In this document: positions 9,558 through 16,750 of the stretch, in pieces | Layout: every line of letters begins with the position of its first letter | Numbering within the stretch: the stretch's first letter is position 1 | Made by a program: the position numbers and the translations under genes | DNA from: a virus | Length of the DNA: 43,394 nucleotides | IMG/VR virus record: IMGVR_UViG_3300020005_000016 | Location: 1-43,394 of that record | Strand: one strand, 5' to 3' | Notes under the pieces: generated by a model | What the model was told of the DNA's origin: nothing | Seen by the model: the letters and a program-made list of their open reading frames with translations, nothing else | Databases searched by the model: none

Positions 9558-10478
9558 ATGATAGACTTATCTAAGCTCCCTGCTTCAATAACCTCGAAAT
9601 TACCCAAGATTTCTACAGTTGTAGAGGATGTTAAAAACGCCTTCAATTCTGGAGTCAACCAGGTCAAAGAGGGGGTGAATCAGGCAGGCTATGCTAAAAA
9701 CCCATTGCAGCTATTTGAGGGGTCTCTTAAAATGGGAGCAGGAGCAGTCAATTCCGCTCTCGCTCCGATTGCTCCAGTGACCAAGCCTATCAGCAATGCC
9801 GTAAACGCTTTAGGGAATAAAATTGGTGATATTAAAGCGGTCCAGAAATTCGCAGATACTACGGCAGGTAAAATCACTTCAAGAGTAGCTGAAGATGTCA
9901 GCAACTTATCCACCATTGCGGGAGCTGCTGGCGGAGTCGAAGCTGCAGCAGGAAAGTTATTTCGTAGACCCTGGAGTTTACCTGAAGATGCTCAAGTTGC
10001 CGTGAAACAGGCTTATGACCTGACTCAAAAGAATGGCGGAGCTACTATCAACTTAAAAGGTGAGATTCCGAGTGAAGGGTTTTCAGTAGCTACGTCTAAA
10101 GCTACAGAGCGGATTATTCCGCAACTGGATTTTGGACTGGACCACCTGACTCAATACGCACGGGAAAACTGGAAGGCTTTGCAAGACCCGAATGCACATA
10201 TTGGAACTTGGATTGATAATGGCCAAGTCTATATGGATGTTCCATCAGTATTCAAAAACCAGGTGGAAGCTGTGAAAGCAGCGATAAAGGCCGACCAATT
10301 AGGAATATTTGATTTAAGTAAGTTTGAAACCATAGGAAAGGATTTATATGAAAAAATTATTAGTGATGATGCGTCCGCTTCCAGGGGAGTCTCCAGAGGA
10401 GTTCTCTCAAAGGATGTGGCAAACTCTGCAGGAAAGAAAATTGGTGGACCAGCAGGGAAAGTTAAGCGTTCCAGATAA
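9558..10478 (+). CDS. Virion-region protein with a polyvalent-like C-terminal domain
   Basis: This 306-residue protein resumes the rightward virion operon after the leftward cassette. The N-terminal half is Ala/Val/Asn-rich and helical, like the internal proteins before it. Residues about 190-270 (HLTQYARENWKAL, GTWIDNGQVYMDVP, ADQLGIFDLSKFE) resemble a domain I associate with phage polyvalent or co-injected proteins that carry small accessory domains. The tail is basic (GPAGKVKRSR). It may be packaged and injected with the DNA. This assignment is tentative, and no catalytic residues were identified. Confidence 0.55.
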   Translation: MIDLSKLPASITSKLPKISTVVEDVKNAFNSGVNQVKEGVNQAGYAKNPLQLFEGSLKMGAGAVNSALAPIAPVTKPISNAVNALGNKIGDIKAVQKFADTTAGKITSRVAEDVSNLSTIAGAAGGVEAAAGKLFRRPWSLPEDAQVAVKQAYDLTQKNGGATINLKGEIPSEGFSVATSKATERIIPQLDFGLDHLTQYARENWKALQDPNAHIGTWIDNGQVYMDVPSVFKNQVEAVKAAIKADQLGIFDLSKFETIGKDLYEKIISDDASASRGVSRGVLSKDVANSAGKKIGGPAGKVKRSR

Positions 10479-10503
10479 ACAAAATTAAAAAGGGAATTAC
10501 AAA

Positions 10504-11001
10504 ATGGAGACCAGGGATGTTATAGAACTGACACTCACAGTCGCATCGGGCATCGCTGTTATTACAGGAATCGTGGGAGCAGTTATATACGGGCTAAGGC
10601 GTGGAACACGCCAGGAGAAAAACGAAGTCATAAGCTCGGCTGCAGAGATTACGGCTTTTTGGAAGTCACAAGCTGAAGATTATAAAAAAATGAATGAAGC
10701 ATTGGTTGCTAAAATGGATGCTCAAAAGGCTGATTATACAACCCAAATACACGCCCTAAGCAAAGAGCTTTCGGAGATTCGTGGTAAGTTTGACCAGACT
10801 GAAAAACAGAAATTAGAATATCTTTCCATTCTGCAGAATCGTGACCCTGCATTGACCGAGTATATAAAGTTTGCACGTGAAACTACTATTTCTTTCCAGG
10901 CGATTGTTAAATCTATGATTGAGGATATACGGGATATAAAAGTAGGAGTGGGTAAAATAATTGGCAAAAGGGCGGAAGATGAGAAGCCTGTCATTAGCTA
11001 A
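10504..11001 (+). CDS. Membrane-anchored coiled-coil protein (spanin- or holin-like, lysis region)
   Basis: This 165-residue protein has a single N-terminal membrane segment (LTVASGIAVITGIVGAVIYG, about 11-30) followed by a long charged helix to about residue 115. That topology is seen in inner-membrane spanins and some lysis accessory proteins. It lies 6 bases before the M23 endolysin gene, which supports a lysis role. A weak Shine-Dalgarno (AAGGGA) precedes the start. An outer-membrane spanin partner was not found, so spanin is only one option. Confidence 0.5.
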   Translation: METRDVIELTLTVASGIAVITGIVGAVIYGLRRGTRQEKNEVISSAAEITAFWKSQAEDYKKMNEALVAKMDAQKADYTTQIHALSKELSEIRGKFDQTEKQKLEYLSILQNRDPALTEYIKFARETTISFQAIVKSMIEDIRDIKVGVGKIIGKRAEDEKPVIS

Positions 11002-11007
11002 AACTAA

Positions 11008-12249
11008 ATGTTTTTTATTAAAGACCAATATACACTTGGCTACAAATGGGGACAGCCTACTTACTACGGCACAAAACATTTGGGCCAGGATTATCTTTGC
11101 TCAACAGGGACTAAAGTTTACGCTCCATTTAACGGAACAGTGGTTCGGACGTTTTATGGAACAGAAGGCGGGTATACGACTTGGTTTGTCCCAGATGGTC
11201 AGAACCGAACTTTCCGATTTTTACATTTAAGCAAGCAGATTGCTCTCGCTGGGCTTCACGTTCAAGAAGGTGAACTGATTGCCCTATCAGGAAACACGGG
11301 AACACAGACGACTGCTCCACACATACATTTTGATGCTTTCAATGGATTGATTTTACCTTCACTGATATACACAAACTTTATCAATCCCGCTACAATTAAC
11401 TACGTAACTACACCACCGCCACCACCTATGAACATACACAGAATCATTGTTCTACTCTCTCACGTCACCCAGCCTCAATTAGACGCCTTAAAACAGGCTG
11501 TGGCTCTGGTCCAAGCTCGTGTGGCTCTACAGGGCAATATACGAGTTGAGGTGGATTATTACCCCACAGATGCGGTATTCCACACCATCACAACTGCTGG
11601 CGATAATGGGCAGCCGTTAGTTTTTGCTGACCCAGCAGAGATTGCTACAGTTGGCCATCAGGCAGAACTGGCTTTGAATAAACAAGTGGACAGTGTAGGG
11701 TTGATTTATGACGGAGCTTTGGTAGTCGGAACACCCCCAACCAATCCTGTGGAAAACCCAATTATCATTGAAGGGTTCAATCCTTTTTCAATCCCGACAA
11801 ACTGGTTTACCAACCCAACCACAGGTGAAGTGTTTATGGAATCTTGTGAATTATATTTTTACCACGAGATGCTCCACGCCTGGTATTACATAATCAATGT
11901 TGAAAATCCGACTATTGGAGTTCCCGATATGGTCCATTCATATGTGCCACCAACAGGACCAGGGGAAGCCACACTGGAAGCAAACTTAAAATATTTTGAT
12001 TCGCTGGTCTTACAATTAAAACCTTATTGGGCATCGCTTGCGAATAGCGACTCAATTACTGGAGAACCTATGCTTACTTACAAGTTTACGGATAATCCAA
12101 CCGAGTATGTTTTGTCAGATGATGCAACCCTCATCCCAATGACGGCTGCAGGTTTGACAAAGGTGCTCGCTGGTCGCCCTGAAAAACTGGTATTTTTAGC
12201 TCCATCAGAAAGAGCTAAATACAAGGTGGTAACTGCGGTAGTTAATTAG
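11008..12249 (+). CDS. Endolysin: M23 peptidase fused to an HEXXH-containing domain
   Basis: This 413-residue protein has two parts. Residues 1-120 form an M23 (LytM-like) endopeptidase, with zinc-ligand pattern H24xxxD28, H73 (FLHLS) and H105-I-H107 (HIHFD), which cuts peptide cross-links in peptidoglycan. A Pro-rich hinge (TPPPPPM, about 134-141) leads to a second domain. That domain contains YHEMLHAWYY, an HEXXH zinc-protease motif at 286-290, with E317 or a nearby residue as possible third ligand. There is no signal peptide, so release would depend on a holin. The fold of the second domain is not recognised; its protease activity is inferred from the motif. Confidence 0.8.
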   Translation: MFFIKDQYTLGYKWGQPTYYGTKHLGQDYLCSTGTKVYAPFNGTVVRTFYGTEGGYTTWFVPDGQNRTFRFLHLSKQIALAGLHVQEGELIALSGNTGTQTTAPHIHFDAFNGLILPSLIYTNFINPATINYVTTPPPPPMNIHRIIVLLSHVTQPQLDALKQAVALVQARVALQGNIRVEVDYYPTDAVFHTITTAGDNGQPLVFADPAEIATVGHQAELALNKQVDSVGLIYDGALVVGTPPTNPVENPIIIEGFNPFSIPTNWFTNPTTGEVFMESCELYFYHEMLHAWYYIINVENPTIGVPDMVHSYVPPTGPGEATLEANLKYFDSLVLQLKPYWASLANSDSITGEPMLTYKFTDNPTEYVLSDDATLIPMTAAGLTKVLAGRPEKLVFLAPSERAKYKVVTAVVN

Positions 12250-12273
12250 GTATAATTAAAGGGAAGGAGTTGT

Positions 12274-12408
12274 ATGGATGTTATATCCACCCTGCTTCAC
12301 AGCGTTCCTGTGGTCGTGGGAATTGCTCTTGTAGCCATAGCTTTGGGCGGTAGATTCCCGCTTTTGACGGGAATTGCTCTCATTGTTTTGGGTCTATTAG
12401 TAAAATAA
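12274..12408 (+). CDS. 44-residue membrane protein (holin candidate)
   Basis: It has an excellent Shine-Dalgarno sequence (GGAAGGAG, 12262-12269) five bases before the ATG. The product has two hydrophobic stretches separated by a short GGRFP turn (SVPVVVGIALVAIALGG and LLTGIALIVLGLLVK). A tiny two-helix hairpin directly after the endolysin gene suggests a holin or lysis regulator. A TATAAT hexamer at 12251-12256 sits just upstream, but no convincing -35 was found. Confidence 0.65.
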   Translation: MDVISTLLHSVPVVVGIALVAIALGGRFPLLTGIALIVLGLLVK

Positions 12409-12425
12409 TAAAGAAAGGTAAAACT

Positions 12426-12503
12426 ATGCCAGATGAAGATGAACAGAATGTTCCAGTGGAGACTCCAGCCGAGTCAAAGCCAGAACCAGAGGCTCAAGTC
12501 TAA
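12426..12503 (+). CDS. 25-residue acidic peptide
   Basis: The ATG at 12426 follows a Shine-Dalgarno sequence AGAAAGG at normal spacing. The product (MPDEDEQNVPVETPAESKPE plus five residues) is acidic and Pro-rich. A charged 13-codon frame beginning MFMPGEDDEKK occurs near 13819 on the other strand. It could be a genuine micro-gene in the lysis cluster or a translational spacer. Function unknown. Confidence 0.4.
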   Translation: MPDEDEQNVPVETPAESKPEPEAQV

Positions 12504-12550
12504 ACACTTGGGTATTGTGTGGAACATTTATTCTTAGTAATTAAGATTAT

Positions 12551-12862
12551 ATGGCCCTACGTAGGAGTAGGTCTCCTGCTCCTACTGTTGGCCAGAAAAC
12601 TAAAAAAGTTATGGAACTTGTAAATTTAGCTATCGTAGGTGCTGCGGTATCCGTATTGGTTCAGCTTATAAAGAAATATGCTGGAACTAATACCACAGCT
12701 ACATTGGCAACAGTGGTTGTCGTATCAGGTCTTGCGGGCTGGGGATATTTTGCCGTTCGTGATGCTGCCTTTTGGCCATCATTCGTGCAAATCTTGAGCT
12801 TCGCAGGTGCGGTTTATACATATTTGATTCAGCGTTTTCCAGACGCTTCCAACGCCAAGTAA
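12551..12862 (+). CDS. Small membrane protein, holin-like
   Basis: This 103-residue protein has a basic N-terminus (ALRRSRSPAP) and three hydrophobic segments: about 23-40 (LVNLAIVGAAVSVLVQLI), 48-67 (TATLATVVVVSGLAGWGYFA) and 76-92. Three short helices next to an endolysin gene fit a class I holin, which would form the membrane lesion that releases the hydrolases. The start follows the ATATGGC context with no Shine-Dalgarno. An internal Met at residue 21 is an alternative start, so a dual-start holin/antiholin arrangement is possible but unproven. Confidence 0.65.
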   Translation: MALRRSRSPAPTVGQKTKKVMELVNLAIVGAAVSVLVQLIKKYAGTNTTATLATVVVVSGLAGWGYFAVRDAAFWPSFVQILSFAGAVYTYLIQRFPDASNAK

Positions 12863-12888
12863 CTGTGGATAAATAGTTGACCTAAAAT

Positions 12889-12912
12889 AAAAAAACCCCT
12901 AAAATTCAGGGG
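12889..12912 (-). terminator. Rho-independent terminator for leftward transcription
   Basis: Read leftward, a CCCCT/AGGGG stem (12912-12908 with 12900-12896) with a seven-base loop is followed by seven T residues (12895-12889). The opposite strand lacks a T tract after the stem. It is a second barrier to leftward transcripts that escape the terminator at 13749-13779. Confidence 0.7.
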
Positions 12913-12993
12913 TGCATTTAGCTTTCCAGGAATAGTAAGGATGCTCCAACGAAAGCAAAAAGGCCCTATATAAAACGAATACTTTGTGCCTCG

Positions 12994-13581
12994 ATGGTGG
13001 CATTGCTTGCTTTTTCACCCTATCCCTGGCCAAATAAACCCTTAGAAGCTGCGTCAGAAAAGAATGCAGCTTTAGTCGTATCCGAGACCCCATTTATAGG
13101 CCCAAAATTACCAAATCCGCCCCCATTGATGATTCAAGCGGGGGTTTTATATAAGACGAATCCACCGAGCGAGCCTGCTCCACCGCCACCGCCAAAGCCT
13201 GTGAAACCAAAACCGAAATACTATGTGACGGCTGCCTTAGTTAGTTCAGATATAGTCTTGCCTGATGACCTTAGCACTGGCGATAAAGTCGGTGACGGCG
13301 AGTGCGTGACCTTTGCCAAAGCATATGTCGGAGTTGGCGGGACTTGGGGCTATGGTGGCAGGAATTTGAGCTTAAACAGTGGTCCAGCAATAGGAACTAA
13401 AGAGAATCCAGTTGTCATATTGTTTTATGGACACGTAGCTGTCATTATAGGAATGCAGGTTGACGGTGGACTCATTTTGATTGAATCAAATTGGCACTTA
13501 AACCATAGAGTTCTAATGGGCCGTATCGTCTACATAGGCGACCCATCCATCCGAGGCTATCACGATTTCAGCAAGCCGTAG
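12994..13581 (+). CDS. CHAP-domain peptidoglycan hydrolase with a proline-rich linker
   Basis: This is a 195-residue protein. After a hydrophobic start (MVALLAFSPYPW) there is a Pro-rich linker (PAPPPPPKPVKPKPK, about 61-75). A CHAP-like cysteine hydrolase core follows, with DGECVTFAKAYVG (C104), FYGHVAVIIG (H147) and LIESNWH (N166). CHAP enzymes are amidases or endopeptidases of the cell wall. The in-frame codons upstream encode a basic stretch (KAKRPYIKR) that would complete a signal peptide. However, there is no ATG, GTG or TTG before the stop at 12919, so the start, or a one-base error near the A run at 12957-12961, is uncertain. Confidence 0.75.
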   Translation: MVALLAFSPYPWPNKPLEAASEKNAALVVSETPFIGPKLPNPPPLMIQAGVLYKTNPPSEPAPPPPPKPVKPKPKYYVTAALVSSDIVLPDDLSTGDKVGDGECVTFAKAYVGVGGTWGYGGRNLSLNSGPAIGTKENPVVILFYGHVAVIIGMQVDGGLILIESNWHLNHRVLMGRIVYIGDPSIRGYHDFSKP

Positions 13582-13589
13582 GAGGTTCA

Positions 13590-13763
13590 ATGTGGAAACG
13601 AACGCTGTGCGACTGGTGCAATAAGATGATAGAGGCCAGTCATCAGAGAATCGAGCTAGACCACCACGTGTTTCACGTGAAACCTACCGATTGTGCGGAA
13701 GCCTATCGGGAGTATTGCCGTGAAAAGGTGAAACGAGCAAATCAAAAAGACCGCCCCAACTAG
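13590..13763 (+). CDS. 57-residue Cys-rich small protein, last gene of the rightward operon
   Basis: A strong GGAGG (13581-13585) lies five bases before the ATG. The product starts MWKRTLCDWCNKMIE (a CxxC pair) and has later cysteines (DCAEAYREYC) and two His-rich positions (LDHHVFH). A small zinc-binding fold is likely. Its stop codon lies inside the loop of the transcription terminator at 13749-13779, so translation and termination are physically linked. Function unknown. Confidence 0.7.
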   Translation: MWKRTLCDWCNKMIEASHQRIELDHHVFHVKPTDCAEAYREYCREKVKRANQKDRPN

Positions 13764-13779
13764 GGACGGTCTCTTTTTT
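13749..13779. terminator. Bidirectional terminator between converging operons
   Basis: The stem GACCG/CGGTC (13749-13753 with 13767-13771) continues after one mismatch as CCC/GGG around an AACTA loop. On the + strand it is followed by TCTTTTTT (13772-13779). On the - strand CTTTTTG follows. It sits where the rightward lysis genes and the leftward early operon meet, so it can stop both. Confidence 0.85.
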
Positions 13780-13819
13780 ACTTTACCTTTTTCTCGTCAT
13801 CTTCACCTGGCATAAACAT
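13778..13819 (-). CDS. Possible 13-residue charged peptide
   Basis: It reads MFMPGEDDEKKVK, with an AGGAG Shine-Dalgarno (13822-13826) just upstream of the ATG at 13819 and its stop next to the terminator. The well-placed ribosome site is the only strong evidence. It may be the last micro-gene of the leftward operon or chance. Confidence 0.3.
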   Translation of the reverse strand: MFMPGEDDEKKVK

Positions 13820-13875
13820 AGCTCCTGTTTAATGACATAAAAAGGCTATCAAATAGGCTAAATACTGTCTATGTG

Positions 13876-14331
13876 CTATTCAGCTAAAGTCTTTTTCTTG
13901 GATTCTTCGTCAAGTCTGGCTTGAGCTGCAGCCACCAAAGCTGCTTTGTTGGCTTCAAACATAATGCCGTCCAAAACTTCTTGGCCAGCATCAGTTAAGT
14001 CCAATTCGGAATCCAGATAACCTGCTTTCAAAAGAGTCTGGGTGTCTGCATCCAGCAATCTTTTTTGCATTGGGGTAAGTCTATTCATATTTTTTGCCTT
14101 TCGTTTAATTAGTTGACCTAAACCGTTTCCAAAAGTTCCAGGAAGGCTAGTTGGCCATACTGGGTCTGGAATTTGAACCTTAAATTCGTAATTTACTACG
14201 TCCTGCATAACTCTTGCCATATCTCTGTCCGATTCCTTACGGGGGTTGACCAAGAATGGTCCACCTCTAAGTGCGTATTGGCAGTCTGGACAGTTGCAAC
14301 CTTCTTTATACACTCTGTCTATTGTTGCCAT
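13876..14331 (-). CDS. Unrecognised protein with an N-terminal zinc-knuckle-like CxCPxC
   Basis: This 151-residue protein has three parts. The N-terminus carries KEGCNCPDC, a possible metal site. The centre (VWPTSLPGTFGNGLG) is loop-rich. The C-terminal third is helical, with a winged-helix-like block (MNRLTPMQKRLLDA, KAGYLDSELDLTDAG) and a charged tail. It is the last sizeable gene of the leftward operon and lies next to the SPFH gene. A DNA- or RNA-binding role is possible from the helices but is not shown. Confidence 0.6.
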   Translation of the reverse strand: MATIDRVYKEGCNCPDCQYALRGGPFLVNPRKESDRDMARVMQDVVNYEFKVQIPDPVWPTSLPGTFGNGLGQLIKRKAKNMNRLTPMQKRLLDADTQTLLKAGYLDSELDLTDAGQEVLDGIMFEANKAALVAAAQARLDEESKKKTLAE

Positions 14332-14345
14332 AGATTTTATCTTAA

Positions 14346-15194
14346 TTATTTACCTGTAGGAATTGGCAAATATTGGAGCGGGCCATTTGTCCCTGTGATG
14401 TAGTATTGTGGATAATCACCCTTCCAATGTTTTGCGAACTCCAGTTGAACTTCAAGCTCTTTTAAGCGAATGTAGTTAGATGAATTTGCTGCATCTCCCT
14501 GCAATCGGATTGACTGGGCTTCAGCTTGGGCCTTAGCGATTGACTGCTGGGCTTCAGCTTGAACTTGGACCAGTTTATTCTGTGCTTCTTTAGCACGCTG
14601 TTCGGCTGTTACTTTAGCTTCGATAGCAGCGTTGAACTGTGAACTAAAATCAAAGTCTACGATTGAAATGTTGTCCACAACTATACCAGTGCCAGATAGT
14701 TTATCTACAAAGTTAGTTTTAATTTCATCTCTGACTGCTTCTCGCTTTGTGACTAATTCCTCTGCCGTATATTTGGCTGTAGCAGCTTTAACTGCTTCCT
14801 GAATGTTTGGAGCAATATATCGGCTGGAGTAGTCTTGTCGAACAGCTTTGTAAATTTGCAGGACTTTAGTTTCGTCCAAGTGATATGTTACCGCAATCTT
14901 GGATGATACTGTCTGCAAATCTTTGGAAGCTGCGGATGCTGTGGTTTCTTCTTTTTGAACTCTCACGTCCATTTTAACCACGTCTGTGGAATATGGGTTG
15001 ATGAAAGTAAGACCTGTGCCAATTACTTGGTCTTGGGCTTGACCGAATTTCAAAACGATACCACGTTCTCCCTCTGAAACCTGAACAAAAGGCCAGGACA
15101 TTAGGATAGCAATTAAAAGAACCAAACACAACACTCCGAACCCAACTATTTTACCTGTTTTTGGGTCGCCTTCTTCGTCTGTGAAAAAACCCAT
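14346..15194 (-). CDS. SPFH/band-7 (prohibitin-like) membrane protein
   Basis: This 282-residue protein has one N-terminal membrane anchor (VGFGVLCLVLLIAILMSWPF, about 18-37). The SPFH core follows: VSEGERGIVLKFG at about 40-52, then VRVQKEETTASAASKD. An extended Ala/Gln/Glu-rich coiled coil runs about 195-245 (KAQAEAQSIRLQGDAA). Bacterial prohibitin and HflK/HflC relatives form oligomeric membrane rings that restrain FtsH or organise membrane domains. The start has a good AAGGAG and follows a 34-residue membrane peptide gene by 4 bases. The family call is firm. Its use by a phage (protecting phage proteins, stabilising the membrane, or resisting other phages) is inference. Confidence 0.9.
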   Translation of the reverse strand: MGFFTDEEGDPKTGKIVGFGVLCLVLLIAILMSWPFVQVSEGERGIVLKFGQAQDQVIGTGLTFINPYSTDVVKMDVRVQKEETTASAASKDLQTVSSKIAVTYHLDETKVLQIYKAVRQDYSSRYIAPNIQEAVKAATAKYTAEELVTKREAVRDEIKTNFVDKLSGTGIVVDNISIVDFDFSSQFNAAIEAKVTAEQRAKEAQNKLVQVQAEAQQSIAKAQAEAQSIRLQGDAANSSNYIRLKELEVQLEFAKHWKGDYPQYYITGTNGPLQYLPIPTGK

Positions 15195-15198
15195 ACGT

Positions 15199-15303
15199 TT
15201 ACTCCTTATCCTCTGGTTTGTTACCCAGAGCGTTAATAACTTGTGACGCCCCGAACCCGATGATGAACCCGAACACGAACATAATGACCGCTAATCCCAT
15301 CAT
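15199..15303 (-). CDS. 34-residue single-pass membrane peptide upstream of the SPFH gene
   Basis: It reads MMGLAVIMFVFGFIIGFGAS and then a polar tail (QVINALGNKPEDKE). A GAGAGGA Shine-Dalgarno precedes the start. Its stop is 4 bases before the SPFH start, with the AAGGAG for SPFH lying over its last codons, so the two are likely translated together. It may be a partner or regulator of the SPFH ring; that is inferred from coupling. Confidence 0.7.
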   Translation of the reverse strand: MMGLAVIMFVFGFIIGFGASQVINALGNKPEDKE

Positions 15304-15433
15304 TTTGTTCCTCTCTGCTCTAGTGAGCTTTAATTAACTAACGTCTGAACAGGTATGTTTACTTTGCTCTTTGGCCGTTATCATATGTTAGACCCAGGGT
15401 GCTATGTAACTCCACCGTTCAGAAGTCAGTCAA

Positions 15434-15613
15434 TTACCAGATTTTTTTATACGCTGACCGAACTGGCTGAACTTTCAAAGCAGCTTCAGCTTGTGCTTTG
15501 GTATGGCAGCCATAATATCTTTGCCCATCAATCTCAATCACCCATAATCCTGACACGGTAAGACGCAAGACGCTCGGCAATTCTTCTTCGGTTATTTGAT
15601 AAATTTTATTCAA
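15434..15613 (-). CDS. Small unrecognised protein, start uncertain
   Basis: From a TTG at 15613 this frame gives 59 residues ending VQPVRSAYKKIW, with an ordered middle (VLRLTVSGLWVIEIDGQRYY, then GCHTKAQAEAA). The beta-turn-beta plus helix pattern looks like a real small domain. The frame stays open upstream to 15745, over the previous gene, but has no ATG between. The TTG overlaps the stop of the previous gene by 8 bases, which suits translational coupling. No Shine-Dalgarno is seen. Confidence 0.5.
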   Translation of the reverse strand: MNKIYQITEEELPSVLRLTVSGLWVIEIDGQRYYGCHTKAQAEAALKVQPVRSAYKKIW

Positions 15614-15890
15614 TGTAGAGATTGTTAAGAAGCGAGACGCTGAATACTGCCAATCGGACCGAGGAATTTTTGACCTGATAGTAACTGTTATATTTATACG
15701 TAAAGTCTTTGATGTCTTGGGTTCGGATGATGTAAGAATTTCCATCGTAGCCGACTATCAAGTCTCTGTGGCCATTTACGTCATCAACTTTGAGGCCAAT
15801 TCCATAAATATTGAATCCGTCCTTGACCCAGCCGAATTGTTTTGGTGAACCTGCTCCATAAAAAGGGGCTTTGATGTCTATACGTTTCAT
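15606..15890 (-). CDS. Unrecognised beta-rich small protein
   Basis: This 94-residue protein (MKRIDIKAPFYGAGSPKQFG) contains repeated short strands (DGFNIYGIGLKVDDV, LIVGYDGNSYIIR) and no Cys or membrane segment. A GAGG precedes the start at long spacing. It overlaps the stop of the upstream gene by 4 bases (ATGA). No family is recognised. Confidence 0.6.
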   Translation of the reverse strand: MKRIDIKAPFYGAGSPKQFGWVKDGFNIYGIGLKVDDVNGHRDLIVGYDGNSYIIRTQDIKDFTYKYNSYYQVKNSSVRLAVFSVSLLNNLYIE

Positions 15891-16141
15891 TTGAGTTTAT
15901 CCTCTAGGACAGCTAATTCTTTTTGGATTCTGGTAAATTCTGCGTAGAACTGCATTCGCATTTGTTCTAAATGCTTCTGCAGCATATGCAGCAATACCTC
16001 ATCCTCAACGTAGTGGAACATTTCGTGAGAAAAAACAACTTCAACTCCGAATCGCCAGCGATATGTAAAATTATAGCCGTGTTCGGTGATTCCTAATTTT
16101 TGAATTAACTCTTTGCGGTCAATTTTAAGGGGTGTTTTCAT
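15887..16141 (-). CDS. Unrecognised 84-residue helical protein
   Basis: I chose the ATG at 16141 (MKTPLKIDRKELIQKLGITE) rather than the longer frame from 16261, because the longer form would run deep into the methyltransferase gene. The C-terminal half is a long charged helix (MLQKHLEQMRMQFYAEFTRI onward), probably a coiled coil. The middle has an FSHEMFHYVEDE segment that resembles HExxH but lacks its spacing (H-E-M-F-H is present as HEMFH). A metal site is therefore possible. Function unknown. Confidence 0.55.
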   Translation of the reverse strand: MKTPLKIDRKELIQKLGITEHGYNFTYRWRFGVEVVFSHEMFHYVEDEVLLHMLQKHLEQMRMQFYAEFTRIQKELAVLEDKLK

Positions 16142-16176
16142 AAAAGGGTGGGGCGTTGGTAGTCCGCCCCATTTGG

Positions 16177-16734
16177 TTAAATGTTTCCGACCAGTAACCC
16201 GCACTCGGTAGGCACAATCAGATGCGGGAACACGACCATTGCATCTAGGAAATTCTGGCATTCCTTTTGGCGGTCAATCACATTGTCCGCCACGACTGTG
16301 CAGTTCGGAGCAAGCAAATCGTGGTCCAGTAACGCCCGAAGCTGCTCGGCGTAACCGTCCTTGTTCGCATCCATAAACACGAAGTCGAACTTGCCAGTCA
16401 AAGTAGGGATAATCTTCATCGCATCCCCAGATAGAACCTTGACAGGCAAACTGGCTTCATCGAAGTTGCCTTGTGCTTCTAGTGCTCGTCTCTCGTCCCA
16501 TTCAATCGTGACCATCTCGCCCTTGAGCCTGCGGGCGAGGTAGCAGCCTGACAGCCCGTGAGCTGTCCCTATTTCCAGGATTCGTTTTGGCTGACGTGCG
16601 ATGACCAGGGCTTCGAGTAACGGTCCTGTGTCCTGACGGATGGGATTTGCCCAGCCGTGACGACCCTTGTGGTCGTAGCTTTCGCCTTGCTTCGGCATCG
16701 CTTCCAGTCTCTCGATTACTGTTTCAACACTCAT
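16177..16734 (-). CDS. Class I SAM-dependent O-methyltransferase
   Basis: This 185-residue protein has the COMT-like pattern. ILEIGTAHGLSGCYLA (about 52-67) is the SAM-binding glycine loop. MVTIEWDERR supplies the acidic ribose contact, and FDFVFMDANKDGY carries the metal/catalytic Asp region. A strong GGAGG precedes the start. Hand-counted G+C of sampled rows is 57% (16321-16380) and 63% (16501-16560), against 35% in row 17041-17100, so the gene looks recently acquired. Substrates of this family are usually small catechol-like or other hydroxyl compounds. The target here is unknown, and no link to the fused methyltransferase of the fibre region is visible. Confidence 0.85.
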   Translation of the reverse strand: MSVETVIERLEAMPKQGESYDHKGRHGWANPIRQDTGPLLEALVIARQPKRILEIGTAHGLSGCYLARRLKGEMVTIEWDERRALEAQGNFDEASLPVKVLSGDAMKIIPTLTGKFDFVFMDANKDGYAEQLRALLDHDLLAPNCTVVADNVIDRQKECQNFLDAMVVFPHLIVPTECGLLVGNI

Positions 16735-16750
16735 TGTCGTTGTCCTCCGT

